This document shows positions 1 to 8,335 of a stretch of DNA of 64,000 nt, one piece after another (the stretch's first letter is position 1; each line of letters begins with the position of its first letter). The position numbers were made by a program, and so were the translations under genes. Source of the DNA: Tenggerimyces sp963762635 (GTDB taxonomy: Bacteria; Actinomycetota; Actinomycetes; Propionibacteriales; Actinopolymorphaceae); NCBI GenBank assembly GCA_963762635.1, contig CAVXLQ010000012.1, forward strand, positions 734,865 through 798,864. Direction: 5' to 3'. The notes under the pieces were generated by a model. The model ran no database searches. It was not told the DNA's origin and worked only from the letters and a program-made list of their open reading frames with translations.

Positions 1-236
1 GCGCTGTCGAACAGATAGGACGGCACGAACGGCGTACCCGGGATGACGGCGCGGAGCAGCTCGGTGTCGACGTTCGCCTGGGAGAGTTTCGGCCGCACCT
101 GCTCGTACCAGCTGCGGTGCACCGGTGGGATCCGTCCGCGGGCCAGCAGGTAGAGGCTCTCGCCGACCTCGGCGAGCGGGGAGAACGCGAAGCGCATCCG
201 GCCGAGGTCCGCCTGCCTCATCCGGATCTGAATCAT
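1..236 (-). CDS. ArsR-family transcriptional regulator, N-terminal part (DUF5937-like)
   Basis: Only the first 78 codons lie in the window; the gene runs off the left edge. The ATG at 236 opens a protein starting MIQIRMRQADLGRMRF, followed by a stretch with SPLAEVGESLYLL. This N-terminal layout (a short beta strand, then a basic D-L-x-R-x-R-F/A-F-S-P-L-E segment) is the one I know from actinobacterial winged-helix ArsR-type regulators with a DUF5937 N-terminus. The DNA-binding domain itself would lie outside the window, so the regulator call rests on family resemblance. Confidence 0.6.
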   Translation of the reverse strand, partial: MIQIRMRQADLGRMRFAFSPLAEVGESLYLLARGRIPPVHRSWYEQVRPKLSQANVDTELLRAVIPGTPFVPSYLFDS

Positions 237-329
237 GCCGCGATCGTAAGCGCATCGAGCCGGCTCGCGGACCATTAAGCAGCGGCGGAATCGTTGCCGC
301 CTCGTCGGGGCGGCCGGATCGTTCGGCGG

Positions 330-1472
330 GTGAAGAAGACTCTTGTGGCTCTGGCCGCCGTCGCGCTCGTCGCTTCCGGCTTCTCCTATCCCTCGACGCC
401 GCGCTTCTCGTACGAGACGCTCCGACCACTGGCCGGCTCGACCGCGATCGGCACGTCGATCAACGCGCACGGACTCGTCGCGGGGACGTCCACGACGAGC
501 GGGACCGCCAAGCACGCGACGGTGTGGCGGAACGGCAAGGCCCGGTCCCTCGGCACGCTCGGCGGACCCGGTTCGAGCAGCGCGGTGCTGTGGCCGAGCT
601 CCGGGCGGGTGATCGCCGGGATCACCCAGACGGACAAGCCCGACCCGAACAACGAGTCGTGGAGCTGCGGCTTCTTCCTGCCGGCGCGGCCGGGCTACGC
701 GTGCGTCGGTTTCGCCTATGTGGACGGGAAGATGCGGGCGTTGCCGACGTTGGGCGGGCCGAACGGGTTCGCCGCGGGCGCCAACTCCCGCGGGCTCGTC
801 GCGGGATGGGCCGAGGAGAACGTACGGGACTCGTCGTGCGTCGGGACGCAGGTGCTGCGGTTCCGCGCTGTCGTGTGGGACGTGCGGACTCTGCGGCCAC
901 GGGAGCTGCGGCCGTTGCGCGGTGACAGCGTCTCGGCCGCGACCGGAGTGAACGATCGCGGGCGTGTCATCGGGATCTCCGGGGCGTGTGACCAGGCGGT
1001 CGGCCGCGGGAGCGCGCGGGAACCCGTGGTGTGGGACCACGGGAAGCCGCGGGCGTTGACTGACCTCGGCGGGATCGCCTGGGACACGCCGATGGACCTG
1101 AACGAGGACGGCGACATCGCGGGGTTCGTGAACCGTTCCGCCGCCGACGGCACGTCGCTCCGACCGTTGCCGGTGAGGTGGACGGCGTCCGGCCGGCTGC
1201 ACCGGTTGACGTTGCCTTCTGGTTTCACCTTCGGCCAGGCGCTCGGCATCAACGCGCGGCGGCACGTGGTCGGCGTGGCGTTGAGCGAGGACTTCTCGCG
1301 GTGCGCGGCGGTGTTGTGGAAGTCGGACACCAAGCCGATCGTCCTGGAGGACAAGACCGGGCGGCTGCAACCGTGCGACGCGAACGCGATCAACGACCGC
1401 GGCCAGATCACCGGCGACGCGACGGACGTGAAGTCGGGCGCGACCGTCGCCTTCCTCGCTACCCCGAGCTGA
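330..1472 (+). CDS. secreted HAF-repeat protein
   Basis: A GTG at 330 gives a typical secretion start (VKKTLVALAAVALVASG), preferred over an in-frame TTG at 294 that would put a proline/arginine-rich tail before the signal peptide. The mature protein consists of repeated units with LGG cores: LGTLGG near residue 75, LPTLGGPNGFAAGANSRG near 130 and LTDLGGIAWDTPMDLNEDG near 240, alternating with INxxGxVxG segments. This is the pattern of HAF repeats, extracellular beta-rich repeats of unknown function. The 3' end overlaps the convergent gene by 14 bp. No catalytic motif is visible. Confidence 0.75.
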   Translation: MKKTLVALAAVALVASGFSYPSTPRFSYETLRPLAGSTAIGTSINAHGLVAGTSTTSGTAKHATVWRNGKARSLGTLGGPGSSSAVLWPSSGRVIAGITQTDKPDPNNESWSCGFFLPARPGYACVGFAYVDGKMRALPTLGGPNGFAAGANSRGLVAGWAEENVRDSSCVGTQVLRFRAVVWDVRTLRPRELRPLRGDSVSAATGVNDRGRVIGISGACDQAVGRGSAREPVVWDHGKPRALTDLGGIAWDTPMDLNEDGDIAGFVNRSAADGTSLRPLPVRWTASGRLHRLTLPSGFTFGQALGINARRHVVGVALSEDFSRCAAVLWKSDTKPIVLEDKTGRLQPCDANAINDRGQITGDATDVKSGATVAFLATPS

Positions 1473-1821
1473 GCCTTAGCCGGCGGGTCGAGCGCATCCA
1501 CAGGAATCCGACCACGACGAGCTGAACGACGGCCGCGCCGACCACCCCGATCAGCTCCCACGAGTCCTGCACGGACCCGGTCGCCAGAACGGTGTCGATG
1601 CGCTCGCCCCACGCGATCCAGATCACCCCGGCGGCGCCGCCCGGCCAGACGATCGTGGCCAGGAGCTTCTCGGGCACCGTCCATCGGGCGGAAGCCCACA
1701 GCAGCGCTGCTCCGATGACCCAGCCGAGCGGGGACGCGAGACCGCCGAGCACGAGGAGGGCGAGGGTCACGACCTCGAGTCCTCGTGGGCGGAAGAAGGC
1801 GGTCTGTGGGCCAGTCGTCAT
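1459..1821 (-). CDS. small integral membrane protein of unknown function
   Basis: The 120-residue product has three to four hydrophobic segments (about residues 15-30, 33-46, 53-70 and 90-110) and a basic C-terminus (MRSTRRLRL), which suggests it faces the cytoplasm. I do not recognise the family; it resembles the general size class of small actinobacterial membrane proteins such as DUF2568, but I cannot confirm that. It converges on the HAF-repeat gene and stands alone, with about 46 bp to the next gene. Confidence 0.6.
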   Translation of the reverse strand: MTTGPQTAFFRPRGLEVVTLALLVLGGLASPLGWVIGAALLWASARWTVPEKLLATIVWPGGAAGVIWIAWGERIDTVLATGSVQDSWELIGVVGAAVVQLVVVGFLWMRSTRRLRLSSG

Positions 1822-1867
1822 CGGTCCCCCCGTTCTCGACTGAGGGACTTCCTACCAGTGCCGCGGG

Positions 1868-2890
1868 TCAGGTCGCGAGACGTTCCTCGAAGAGTGTGCG
1901 CACACCGGGCTCGGTGCGGAGCAGGTCGAGGGCCAGGTCGGCGTGGCCGGGGACGTAGCCGTTGCCGACCAGCATGGTCAGGTCGGCGGCCAACCCCTCG
2001 GCGCCGAGGGCGGCGGCGCTGAACGAGGTGGCCATCGAGAAGAAGATCACCGTTCCGCCGGCGGCCGTGGCGAGGATCGCGCCGCCTTCGCAGCCGGGGG
2101 CGTCGACGCAGACGATCGTGACGTCGGCCGGCCCACCCGCCTGCTCGACCGCGGCGGCCACCGCGACCGGGTCCCGGGCATCGGCGAGCACGACGGCGTC
2201 GGCCAGCCCCGCACGGTCGAGCGCGGCCTGCTCCCGTTCGTTCGGTACGACGCCGATCACGCGCTCGGCCCCGGCGCGGCGGGCGGCCGCGAGAGCGAGC
2301 GAGCCGGACTTGCCGGCGGCCCCGAGCACGCACACGGTCGGCTTGGCGTACTGCGCCACCACGCGCGCCGTCAGCGCCGGCGCACCGCAGACGTCCATCA
2401 CGGCCAGCGCGAGCGGCGCCGGCAGGTCGGCCGGAAGTTTCGCGGCGATCGAACGGCCGAAGAGGATCGCGTAGCCGTCGCACGGCACCTGCTCCGACGC
2501 GCCGTCCCAGGCCGCCAGGCCGTCCTCGACGACGAGCGGCGTCAGCGTCAGCGACACCAGCGTCGCGATCCGGTCCCCCTTCGCGAGCCCGAGCGGCGAC
2601 TCCGGGCCGACCTCCTCGACGGTCCCGACCAGCATGCCGCCGGAGCCCGTGACCGGATTGTGCATCTTGCCCCGGTTAATGATGATCTCGCGGACCGACT
2701 CCCGCACCACCGCGGGATCTCCCCCGGCCTGCTCGGTGAGCTGCCGGAACGAGGCCGCGTCGAGGTTGAGCCGTTCGACGCGTACGCGCACCTCGTCGGG
2801 CCACAGCTCGGCCCGGGTATCGAGCCGCTCCGCCGCCTGAGGCAGCGCGCCGGCGGGCGCGAGGACGCGATGCAGACCTATCGCGGACAA
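1868..2890 (-). CDS. kdd: L-erythro-3,5-diaminohexanoate dehydrogenase
   Basis: Kdd oxidises 3,5-diaminohexanoate to 5-amino-3-oxohexanoate with NAD+ in the lysine aminomutase degradation route. The 340-residue protein carries segments I recognise from clostridial and fusobacterial Kdd: GLHRVLAP at the N-terminus, DAASFRQL at 45-52, RGKMHNPVTGSGGML at 73-87, the nucleotide-binding loop LGAAGKSG at 189-196 and FFSMATSF in the C-terminal third. Translation begins at a TTG supported by a full GGAGGTGA ribosome binding site. It is divergent from kamA, 79 bp away, which fits one pathway. The beta-lysine 5,6-aminomutase subunits and the cleavage enzyme that normally act with it are not in the window. 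Confidence 0.85.
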   Translation of the reverse strand: MSAIGLHRVLAPAGALPQAAERLDTRAELWPDEVRVRVERLNLDAASFRQLTEQAGGDPAVVRESVREIIINRGKMHNPVTGSGGMLVGTVEEVGPESPLGLAKGDRIATLVSLTLTPLVVEDGLAAWDGASEQVPCDGYAILFGRSIAAKLPADLPAPLALAVMDVCGAPALTARVVAQYAKPTVCVLGAAGKSGSLALAAARRAGAERVIGVVPNEREQAALDRAGLADAVVLADARDPVAVAAAVEQAGGPADVTIVCVDAPGCEGGAILATAAGGTVIFFSMATSFSAAALGAEGLAADLTMLVGNGYVPGHADLALDLLRTEPGVRTLFEERLAT

Positions 2891-2896
2891 AACGGG

Positions 2897-2904
2897 TCAC
2901 CTCC
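2897..2904 (-). promoter_or_regulatory. strong ribosome binding site deciding the kdd TTG start
   Basis: Read on the minus strand this is GGAGGTGA, complementary to the 16S anti-Shine-Dalgarno end, about 6 to 9 bases before the TTG at 2890. It supports the rare TTG start. Confidence 0.7.
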
Positions 2905-2969
2905 GAGACATCTTCCTGCCAACAGCAGTGCTGACTGTAATTCCTCCGGCCGTATGCCATTATTGCGGC

Positions 2970-4393
2970 ATGACGTCCAATGGTCAGCCCTACGAGTACA
3001 GGTACCACGAGCTCGTCGAGCCGGACTGGACTCGCCTGCCTGGTTGGCGCGATGTCACGGCCGCCGAGTGGGAGTCCGCGCAGTGGCAGCGGGCCCACTG
3101 CGTGAAGAACGTGAAGCAGCTCCGCGAGGTCATGGGAGACCTGCTCGACGAGTCGTTCTACGCCGATCTGGAACGCGACCAGGCCGAGCGCGCGACGATG
3201 TCGATGCTGCTGCCCCCGCAGATGCTCAACACGATGGCGCCGACCGAGGTGCCGACGACCGAGGCGTTCTACACGGACCCCGTTCGCCGCTACATGCTGC
3301 CGGTCTTCACCGACCGTCGTTCGGACTGGCCGTCGCACCCGCGCGCTTCGCGCGACTCGCTGCACGAGCACGAGATGTGGGCGACCGAGGGCCTCACGCA
3401 CCGCTACCCGACCAAGGTGCTCGCCGAGATCCTGCCGACGTGCCCGCAGTACTGCGGGCACTGCACGCGGATGGACCTCGTGGGCAACTCCACGCCGCAG
3501 GTCGACAAGCTGAAGTTCGCGCTGAAGCCGGTCAGCCGGCTGGACGCGATGCTCGACTACCTGCGCCGCTCCCCCGGTGTCCGCGACGTCGTGGTGTCCG
3601 GCGGCGACGTCGCCAACATGCCGTTCGCGCGGCTCGAGTCGTTCGTCGACTCGCTGCTCGAGATCGACAACATCCGCGACATTCGCCTTGCCACCAAGGC
3701 GTTGATGGGTCTGCCACAGCACTGGCTGCAGGACGACGTCGTCGCCGGCATGGAGCGGCTCGCGACCAAGGGCCGCTCGCGCGGAGTGATGATCGCGATC
3801 CACACGCACGTCAACGCCGCCACGTCGGTGACGCCCTCGTGGCCAAGGCGGCCCGGACGATGCTTGCCACTGGTGTGCGGGACGTCCGCAACCAGGGCGT
3901 GCTCATGCGTGGCGTGAACGACTCCATCGAGCAGCTGCTCGACCTGAGTTTCGCCTTGCTGGATGGGGCATCGATCACGCCGTACTACTTCTATATGTGC
4001 GACATGATCCCGTTCTCCGAGCACTGGCGGGTGTCCGTACGCGAAGCGCAGCACCTGCAGCACGGGATCCTCGGCTACCTGCCGGGGTTCGCGACGCCGC
4101 GGATCGTGTGCGACGTACCGTACGTCGGGAAGCGCTGGGTGCACCAGCTGTCGGAGTACGACGAGATGCGCGGGATCTCGTACTGGAAGAAGAACTACCG
4201 CACCGGCATCGAGGCGCCGGATGATGCGGCGCTGGACCGGACGTACGAGTACTACGACCCGATCGACACCCTGCCCGCGGAGGGGCGGGCATGGTGGGCT
4301 GAGCACGGCGGCGAGCACCTGGCCGCAGCTGAGCAGCGGGCCGCGGAGTCTCGGAACGCTTCGGCGAAGCAACTACTGATCGAAGCCATCTAG
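2970..4393 (+). CDS. kamA: lysine 2,3-aminomutase (radical SAM, PLP), frameshifted
   Basis: KamA converts L-lysine to L-beta-lysine with S-adenosylmethionine, a [4Fe-4S] cluster and PLP. The cluster motif C-x3-C-x2-C is at residues 158-165 (CPQYCGHC), followed by VVVSGGDV and later RNQGVLMRGVND and ITPYYFYMCDM, all typical of the family. The reading frame changes near 3834-3836: VTP-S-W in the first frame becomes PLVAKAARTML in the second, as if one C were missing from the short C-run. With that base restored the protein would be about 474 residues, normal for the family. The ATG at 2970 is preferred over an upstream in-frame GTG at 2928 because homologous sequence starts there. Sequencing error and true mutation cannot be told apart here. 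Confidence 0.8.
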
Positions 4394-4401
4394 GCCTTCG
4401 T

Positions 4402-4809
4402 TCAGTCGAGGACTGCGGTGGCCTCGACCTCGACCATGAGGTCGGGCTCACCCAGTCCGACGACGCTCAACAGCGTGATCGGCTTCACCGGGTCGACGCC
4501 AAGCTTGGCCGCCGCACGCGCGACGCCCTCGCCCAGCTGTGGGTACTTCTCGGGCGTCCAGTCGACGACGTAGATCGTCAGCTTCGCCACGTCGTCGAAC
4601 GAGCCACCGACCTCGGCCAGTGCCGTGCCGATGTTGAGGTAGGCCTGCTCGACCTGTGCGGCGAAGTCTCCTTCGCCGACCTTGTTTCCGTCCGCGTCGC
4701 GGGCGACCTGTCCGGCGAGGAACACCAGCTTGGAGCCGGTCGCGATGGACAGCTGCCGGTAGACGTCGGGCTTGGGCAGTCCGTTCGGGTTCACCAGTGT
4801 GATGGTCAT
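4402..4809 (-). CDS. Rid-family (YjgF/YER057c/UK114) protein
   Basis: This 135-residue protein has the Rid fold signature: LVFLAGQVARDADGN near residue 30, QVEQAYLNIGTALAEVGGSFDDVAKLTIYVVD in the middle and LMVEVEATAVLD at the C-terminus. Canonical RidA deaminates reactive enamine/imine intermediates using a conserved arginine before the final strand. Here the aligned position appears to be threonine (PITLL), so this is probably another Rid subfamily and imine deaminase activity is uncertain. It converges on kamA and diverges from a TetR gene through a shared operator, so that repressor probably controls it. Confidence 0.8.
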   Translation of the reverse strand: MTITLVNPNGLPKPDVYRQLSIATGSKLVFLAGQVARDADGNKVGEGDFAAQVEQAYLNIGTALAEVGGSFDDVAKLTIYVVDWTPEKYPQLGEGVARAAAKLGVDPVKPITLLSVVGLGEPDLMVEVEATAVLD

Positions 4810-4817
4810 GGCGAAAA

Positions 4818-4846
4818 CATAGCACTGCTATGTATAGTGTTGCTAT
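4818..4846. promoter_or_regulatory. tandem TetR-type operator between Rid gene and tetR
   Basis: A perfect palindrome CATAGCA-C-TGCTATG occupies 4818-4832. A second, weaker copy, ATAG-TGTTG-CTAT, follows at 4834-4846 and overlaps the ATG of the TetR gene. The two sites are about one and a half helical turns apart. They lie in the 35-bp gap between divergent starts, where a repressor would block both genes. Confidence 0.65.
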
Positions 4847-5462
4847 GGCAAGGACGAAAGATCTTGGAATTCGTACTCAGCTCATCGAGCGGGCCGGGCA
4901 GATGCTTCGTACCCGCGAGCCGATCACGCTCCGGTCGTTGGTGGCGGGGACGGGCGTGTCGACGATGGCTGTCTATACGTACTTCGGCGGGATGGACGGC
5001 GTGTGGAGCGCGCTTCGTCAGGAGGGTTTCACCCGGCTGGCTTCACGATTGACGACGGTACGGATGACGCCTGATCCGGTGCGTGACCTCGCCGCGCTCG
5101 GTGCCGCCTATCTGGGGAACGCGTTGGACCACCCAGACCTGTACCGGGTGATGTTCGACGCCTCGTTCGACCTCGAGGATGCCGCTGCCGCGGACGCTTC
5201 GTTGCAGGCCCTGGTGCAGGCGACCGAACGGGCCAAGCAGGCTAGGCGATTCCGTGCCGATGTCGACGCGCCGGAGCTTGCCACTCAATGCTGGACGATC
5301 GGCCACGGGCTCGCCTCGCTGGTCGCCGTCGGACCCCTGCCGCGCGCCATGCTCGCGCATGGAGTCCCCTTGCTCACGGCGCTCTTCGTCAGCGCCGGCG
5401 ACGACCCGGACAGCTGCCGCCAGTCCGTCGAACGCGGCTGGCGGCAGCTGCCCAAGGGCTAG
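4845..5462 (+). CDS. TetR/AcrR-family transcriptional regulator
   Basis: The 205-residue protein starts MARTKDLGIRTQLIERAG and has a TetR helix-turn-helix at about residues 25-50 (ITLRSLVAGTGVSTMAVYTYFGGMDGVW). The C-terminal half is helical, of the WHG-like class, and would bind the inducer. An upstream in-frame ATG at 4830 would place the operator inside the coding region, so the ATG at 4845 is preferred. Its divergent neighbour is a Rid-family gene, its likely target. The ligand is unknown. Confidence 0.85.
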   Translation: MARTKDLGIRTQLIERAGQMLRTREPITLRSLVAGTGVSTMAVYTYFGGMDGVWSALRQEGFTRLASRLTTVRMTPDPVRDLAALGAAYLGNALDHPDLYRVMFDASFDLEDAAAADASLQALVQATERAKQARRFRADVDAPELATQCWTIGHGLASLVAVGPLPRAMLAHGVPLLTALFVSAGDDPDSCRQSVERGWRQLPKG

Positions 5463-5942
5463 AACTTGCGGATCGCCCAGTCGGGCCCGTACCACTGGCC
5501 CTCCTGGGCGCGGAACGCCGCGGAGCTCGAGCAGTCCGAGCCGGTGGCGCCGCCGCAGATGAGCTGGTCGTACTCCCCCACGATCGCGAGAGGCCGATGG
5601 TATCGCCCGGATAGTCGACCGCGATCTTCGAGGCGATCGCCGAGCTGAGCGAGTGCCCGACCAGCACGACCTTCTCGTACCGGTGGCCGTCGACCCGCCC
5701 TTGTCGCAGTGCCGCGATCAGCTGCCGGACCGTGTCAGTGTGGGTGTCGGTGCGGTACCTCGTGCTGGGGGGCGGCAGAACGTTCCGCCGATCCGTTGGT
5801 CGGTCGGCTGGCCGGGTGCGAGGGCCACCGCAAGGCTGACTTGACGGCAGCCTCCGGGCGTGGCGGACGCGGGCCCCGCCAATAGTGCCGTCGCGGCGAT
5901 CGCGGCAGCGAGAACCGCTATCAGCTTGGAGATTCGGTGCAC
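5459..5942 (-). pseudogene. remnant of a secreted alpha/beta hydrolase
   Basis: The N-terminus is intact, with signal peptide MHRISKLIAVLAAAIAATALLAG and the mature start CRQVSLAVALAPGQPTDQRIGGTFCRPP. A shift in the G-run at 5767-5772 (plus strand) leads to a second frame with TDTVRQLIAALRQG and the nucleophile-elbow segment VVLVGHSLSSAIASKIAVDYPGD. A further shift gives the true C-terminus LICGGATGSDCSSSAAF and WYGPDWAIRKF. At about 160 codons it is far shorter than hydrolases with this start, usually about 280-300 residues. The part between TFCRPP and the nucleophile, which should hold the oxyanion-hole HG motif, is gone, so this is a deletion remnant rather than a single sequencing error. 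Confidence 0.7.
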
Positions 5943-5952
5943 GTACTCTCCC

Positions 5953-6816
5953 CTACTTGAACGTGTCGACGTTCTCGGCGACGAACTGCTTGAAGGTCTT
6001 CGCGGGTCGGCCGATGAGCCGTTCGATGGTGAGGTCGGGCGGCTGCGGGTAGTCGACGCCCATAGCGTCGTTGTCCAACAGCCAGTCGGCGGTGAACTCG
6101 TCCAGGCCGGCGGCGAGGTAGCCCTGCCTGGCTTCCTCGCGGCTGAGCTCGAGGAACGGGATCTCGCGGTCGAGCACCTCGCCGATGATCCGCGTCGCGT
6201 CGATCTTCGAGACCGTCTCCGACCCGATCAGCGGGTACTTCTCGCCGTCGTGGCCGTCGGTCAGCAGCACCTGCGCCGCCACGGCGGCGATGTCGCCGAT
6301 GTCCACCGGCGCGAAGGCCGCCTTGCCGTACGCGGCACGCACCTCACCGGTGGTCTTGATCTGCTCGGCGCTGTCGAGCAGGTTCCACATGAACTGGCCC
6401 GCCCGCAGGAACGTCCAGCGCAGGCCCTCGCCCTCGGTGAGCACGGCGTGCTCAGTGGCGTAGTACGACCACTCGCTCGGGTCGCCCTTGGCCTCCTCGT
6501 CGGCGTTGGTCGAGGACAGCGCGACGATCCGCTGGACGCCGGCCTCCTTGGCGAGCCGGACGACCTCCTTCGCGGTCGGCGCGTGCGGCGCGAGGTAGAG
6601 CGTGTCGACGCCCTCCAGCGCCACCGGCATCGTCTCGAGCTTCCCGATGAAGCCGGTCACGACCTCGAGGCCCTCGACATTCTCGGGCAGCGCGGCCTTG
6701 GCCGGGTTGGTGGTGAGCGCCCTGACGACAACGCTCGGGTCGGGCCGGCGGGCAAGGAGCTCGTCGACCACGAGCCGGCCGATGTTGCCGGTGGCTCCGG
6801 TCACCAGAATCCGCAC
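5953..6816 (-). CDS. NmrA/NAD(P)H-binding SDR-type protein
   Basis: The protein begins VRILVTGATGNIGRLVVDELL, an atypical-SDR Rossmann start with the GxxGxxG motif, followed by LYLAPHAP, VQRIVALSS and a C-terminal part with LSREEARQGYLAAGL. It belongs to the NmrA-like group (NAD(P)H:quinone oxidoreductase or redox-sensing proteins); the substrate is unknown. A GTG start at 6816 is chosen because the Rossmann motif begins there; an upstream start at 6873 would lie in the operator. It is divergent from a TetR gene and probably its target. Confidence 0.8.
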   Translation of the reverse strand: MRILVTGATGNIGRLVVDELLARRPDPSVVVRALTTNPAKAALPENVEGLEVVTGFIGKLETMPVALEGVDTLYLAPHAPTAKEVVRLAKEAGVQRIVALSSTNADEEAKGDPSEWSYYATEHAVLTEGEGLRWTFLRAGQFMWNLLDSAEQIKTTGEVRAAYGKAAFAPVDIGDIAAVAAQVLLTDGHDGEKYPLIGSETVSKIDATRIIGEVLDREIPFLELSREEARQGYLAAGLDEFTADWLLDNDAMGVDYPQPPDLTIERLIGRPAKTFKQFVAENVDTFK

Positions 6817-6841
6817 AGATACTCCTTCGATGGTCGGGTCG

Positions 6842-6870
6842 TACATCGTACCGTACGATGTACGGTACGA
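6842..6870. promoter_or_regulatory. interleaved palindromic TetR operator
   Basis: Two overlapping perfect palindromes share this stretch. One, at 6842-6862, has 10-bp arms (TACATCGTAC and its complement) around one central base. The other, at 6846-6870, has 11-bp arms (TCGTACCGTAC and its complement) around GAT. They sit between the divergent NmrA-type and TetR starts, so repressor binding would cover both promoters. Confidence 0.7.
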
Positions 6871-6890
6871 CACAACTAGGATTCCAGGTG

Positions 6891-7640
6891 ATGACGGAAT
6901 ACAGCGGAACAGGCGACCCGGCGCGGAGCATCGCGCTGCTCTGGCGGACCAGCGAGCGGACCAGCCGCAGGGGCAAGCCCGACCTGTCCGTCGACCGGAT
7001 CGCCCAGGCGGCGATCGCCCTGGTCGACGCGAAGGGTCTCCCCGCGCTGTCGATGCGGCGCGTGGCCGAGCAGCTCGGCGTCGGGACGATGTCGCTCTAC
7101 ACGTACATCCCCGGCAAGGCCGAGCTGATCGACGTCATGCTCGACACGGTGTACGGCGAGACCGCGCGCCCGGAGTCCGTGGACGGCGGCTGGCGGGGGC
7201 GGCTGGAGCAGGTCGCGCGGGAGAACTGGGCGCTCGCGATGCGGCATCCGTGGATGCTGCAGATCGTGACCGTCCGGCCGGTGCTGGGACCGCAGCAGAC
7301 GGAGAAGTACGAGTACGAGCTGCGGGCTCTCGAGGGCATCGGGCTCACCGACGTGGAGATGGACGCCGCGCTCACCGTCGTCCTCGGCCACGTCAACACG
7401 TCGGCGCTCGGCGCTTTGTCGGCCGCCGAGGTGATGAAGCGGACCGGGATGACCGACGACGAGTGGTGGACCCAGAGCGCGCCGCTGCTCGACCGCCTGA
7501 TGCCGGCGGACAGCGCGGCCCGGTACCCGCTCGCCAGCCGGGTCGGCCAGGCCGCCGGCGGGTACGACCCCGAGCACGCCTTCGAGTTCGGCCTCCGCGC
7601 CATCCTCGACGGCATAGAAGCCCTGGTCGGCGCTCGCTAG
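6891..7640 (+). CDS. TetR-family regulator with TetR_C domain
   Basis: The 249-residue protein has the TetR DNA-binding domain at about residues 25-70 (SVDRIAQAAIALVDAKGLPALSMRR, then LGVGTMSLYTYIPGKAELIDVML). Its long C-terminal region (ENWALAMRHPWMLQI, then the EYELRALEGIGLTDVEMD segment) is of the tetracycline-repressor C-domain type. The ATG at 6891 follows a CCAGGTG ribosome binding site and lies outside the operator, unlike the in-frame ATG at 6858. The upstream divergent NmrA-type gene is the obvious target. Confidence 0.87.
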   Translation: MTEYSGTGDPARSIALLWRTSERTSRRGKPDLSVDRIAQAAIALVDAKGLPALSMRRVAEQLGVGTMSLYTYIPGKAELIDVMLDTVYGETARPESVDGGWRGRLEQVARENWALAMRHPWMLQIVTVRPVLGPQQTEKYEYELRALEGIGLTDVEMDAALTVVLGHVNTSALGALSAAEVMKRTGMTDDEWWTQSAPLLDRLMPADSAARYPLASRVGQAAGGYDPEHAFEFGLRAILDGIEALVGAR

Positions 7641-7651
7641 TAGGGATTCCG

Positions 7652-8266
7652 ATGGACGGCTGGCCGGAGGAGGCGTTCGACCTCCTCGTACGCCTGGAGG
7701 GCGAGCCGCCCGCTGCCGTGCTGCGGGAGTGCCGCCGAGAGCACGACTGTCTGGTCCGCCAGCCGATGCGCGAGCTGCGCGAGGCCCTCGGCGGGGCGGC
7801 GTCGGATCGGGTGACGCTGTCCGGCCGGACCGACGATCCGGCGACCTGGCAGCGCACGGCCCTCACGATCTGGGTCGCGCCGCGGGTACGCCTCGCCGTA
7901 CGGCTGGAGGCACGCGGGCTGTTCGCCGAGGGTGGCTGGAGCGGAGGCTCCACTGCCCACCTCTGGGGCTACCGCGCCGCGGTCGACGCGGAGCACAGTG
8001 GGCGCGAGCTGGTCGAGCTCGTCGCCGACCTGGAGGGCGCCGGCTACACGCTGACCAAGGGCCGGCTGACCAGGATCTCCAGCGGGTACGACCCCTCCCA
8101 TCCGCGGGCGGGCCTGCTGTACCGCCGGAAGGTGATCCTCGAGCACGACCTCGGACTCGGCCCGTGGCCCTACCCCGCCGAACTCGCCGACCGGGTTCAG
8201 GCAGCTTTTGCCCCGTTAATTCCGTTAACCTCCTGGTTCGCTGACTACGTCGCGATCCACCGCTGA
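7652..8266 (+). CDS. DUF2461 domain protein
   Basis: The 204-residue protein matches the DUF2461 layout: an N-terminal Phe/Leu-rich helix, VRQPMRELREALG, then GLFAEGGWSGGSTAHLWGYRAAVD, and near the end SSGYDPSHPRAGLLYRRKVIL. The function of this family is not established. It starts 11 bp after the TetR gene on the same strand, so the two may be co-transcribed. Confidence 0.75.
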   Translation: MDGWPEEAFDLLVRLEGEPPAAVLRECRREHDCLVRQPMRELREALGGAASDRVTLSGRTDDPATWQRTALTIWVAPRVRLAVRLEARGLFAEGGWSGGSTAHLWGYRAAVDAEHSGRELVELVADLEGAGYTLTKGRLTRISSGYDPSHPRAGLLYRRKVILEHDLGLGPWPYPAELADRVQAAFAPLIPLTSWFADYVAIHR

Positions 8267-8335
8267 CACTGCTTGCCCGAGATGTGACGGTGTTCACGTG
8301 TACTGCGGCCTGTACATTTGTATAGGATGCTGGGC

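Noticed and set aside
1943..4393. An 816-codon open frame on the plus strand spanning kdd and the end of kamA
   Set aside because: Its first two thirds are antisense to kdd and low-complexity Arg/Gly-rich, a high-GC shadow. Only the final part (from about 3835) is real and belongs to frameshifted kamA.
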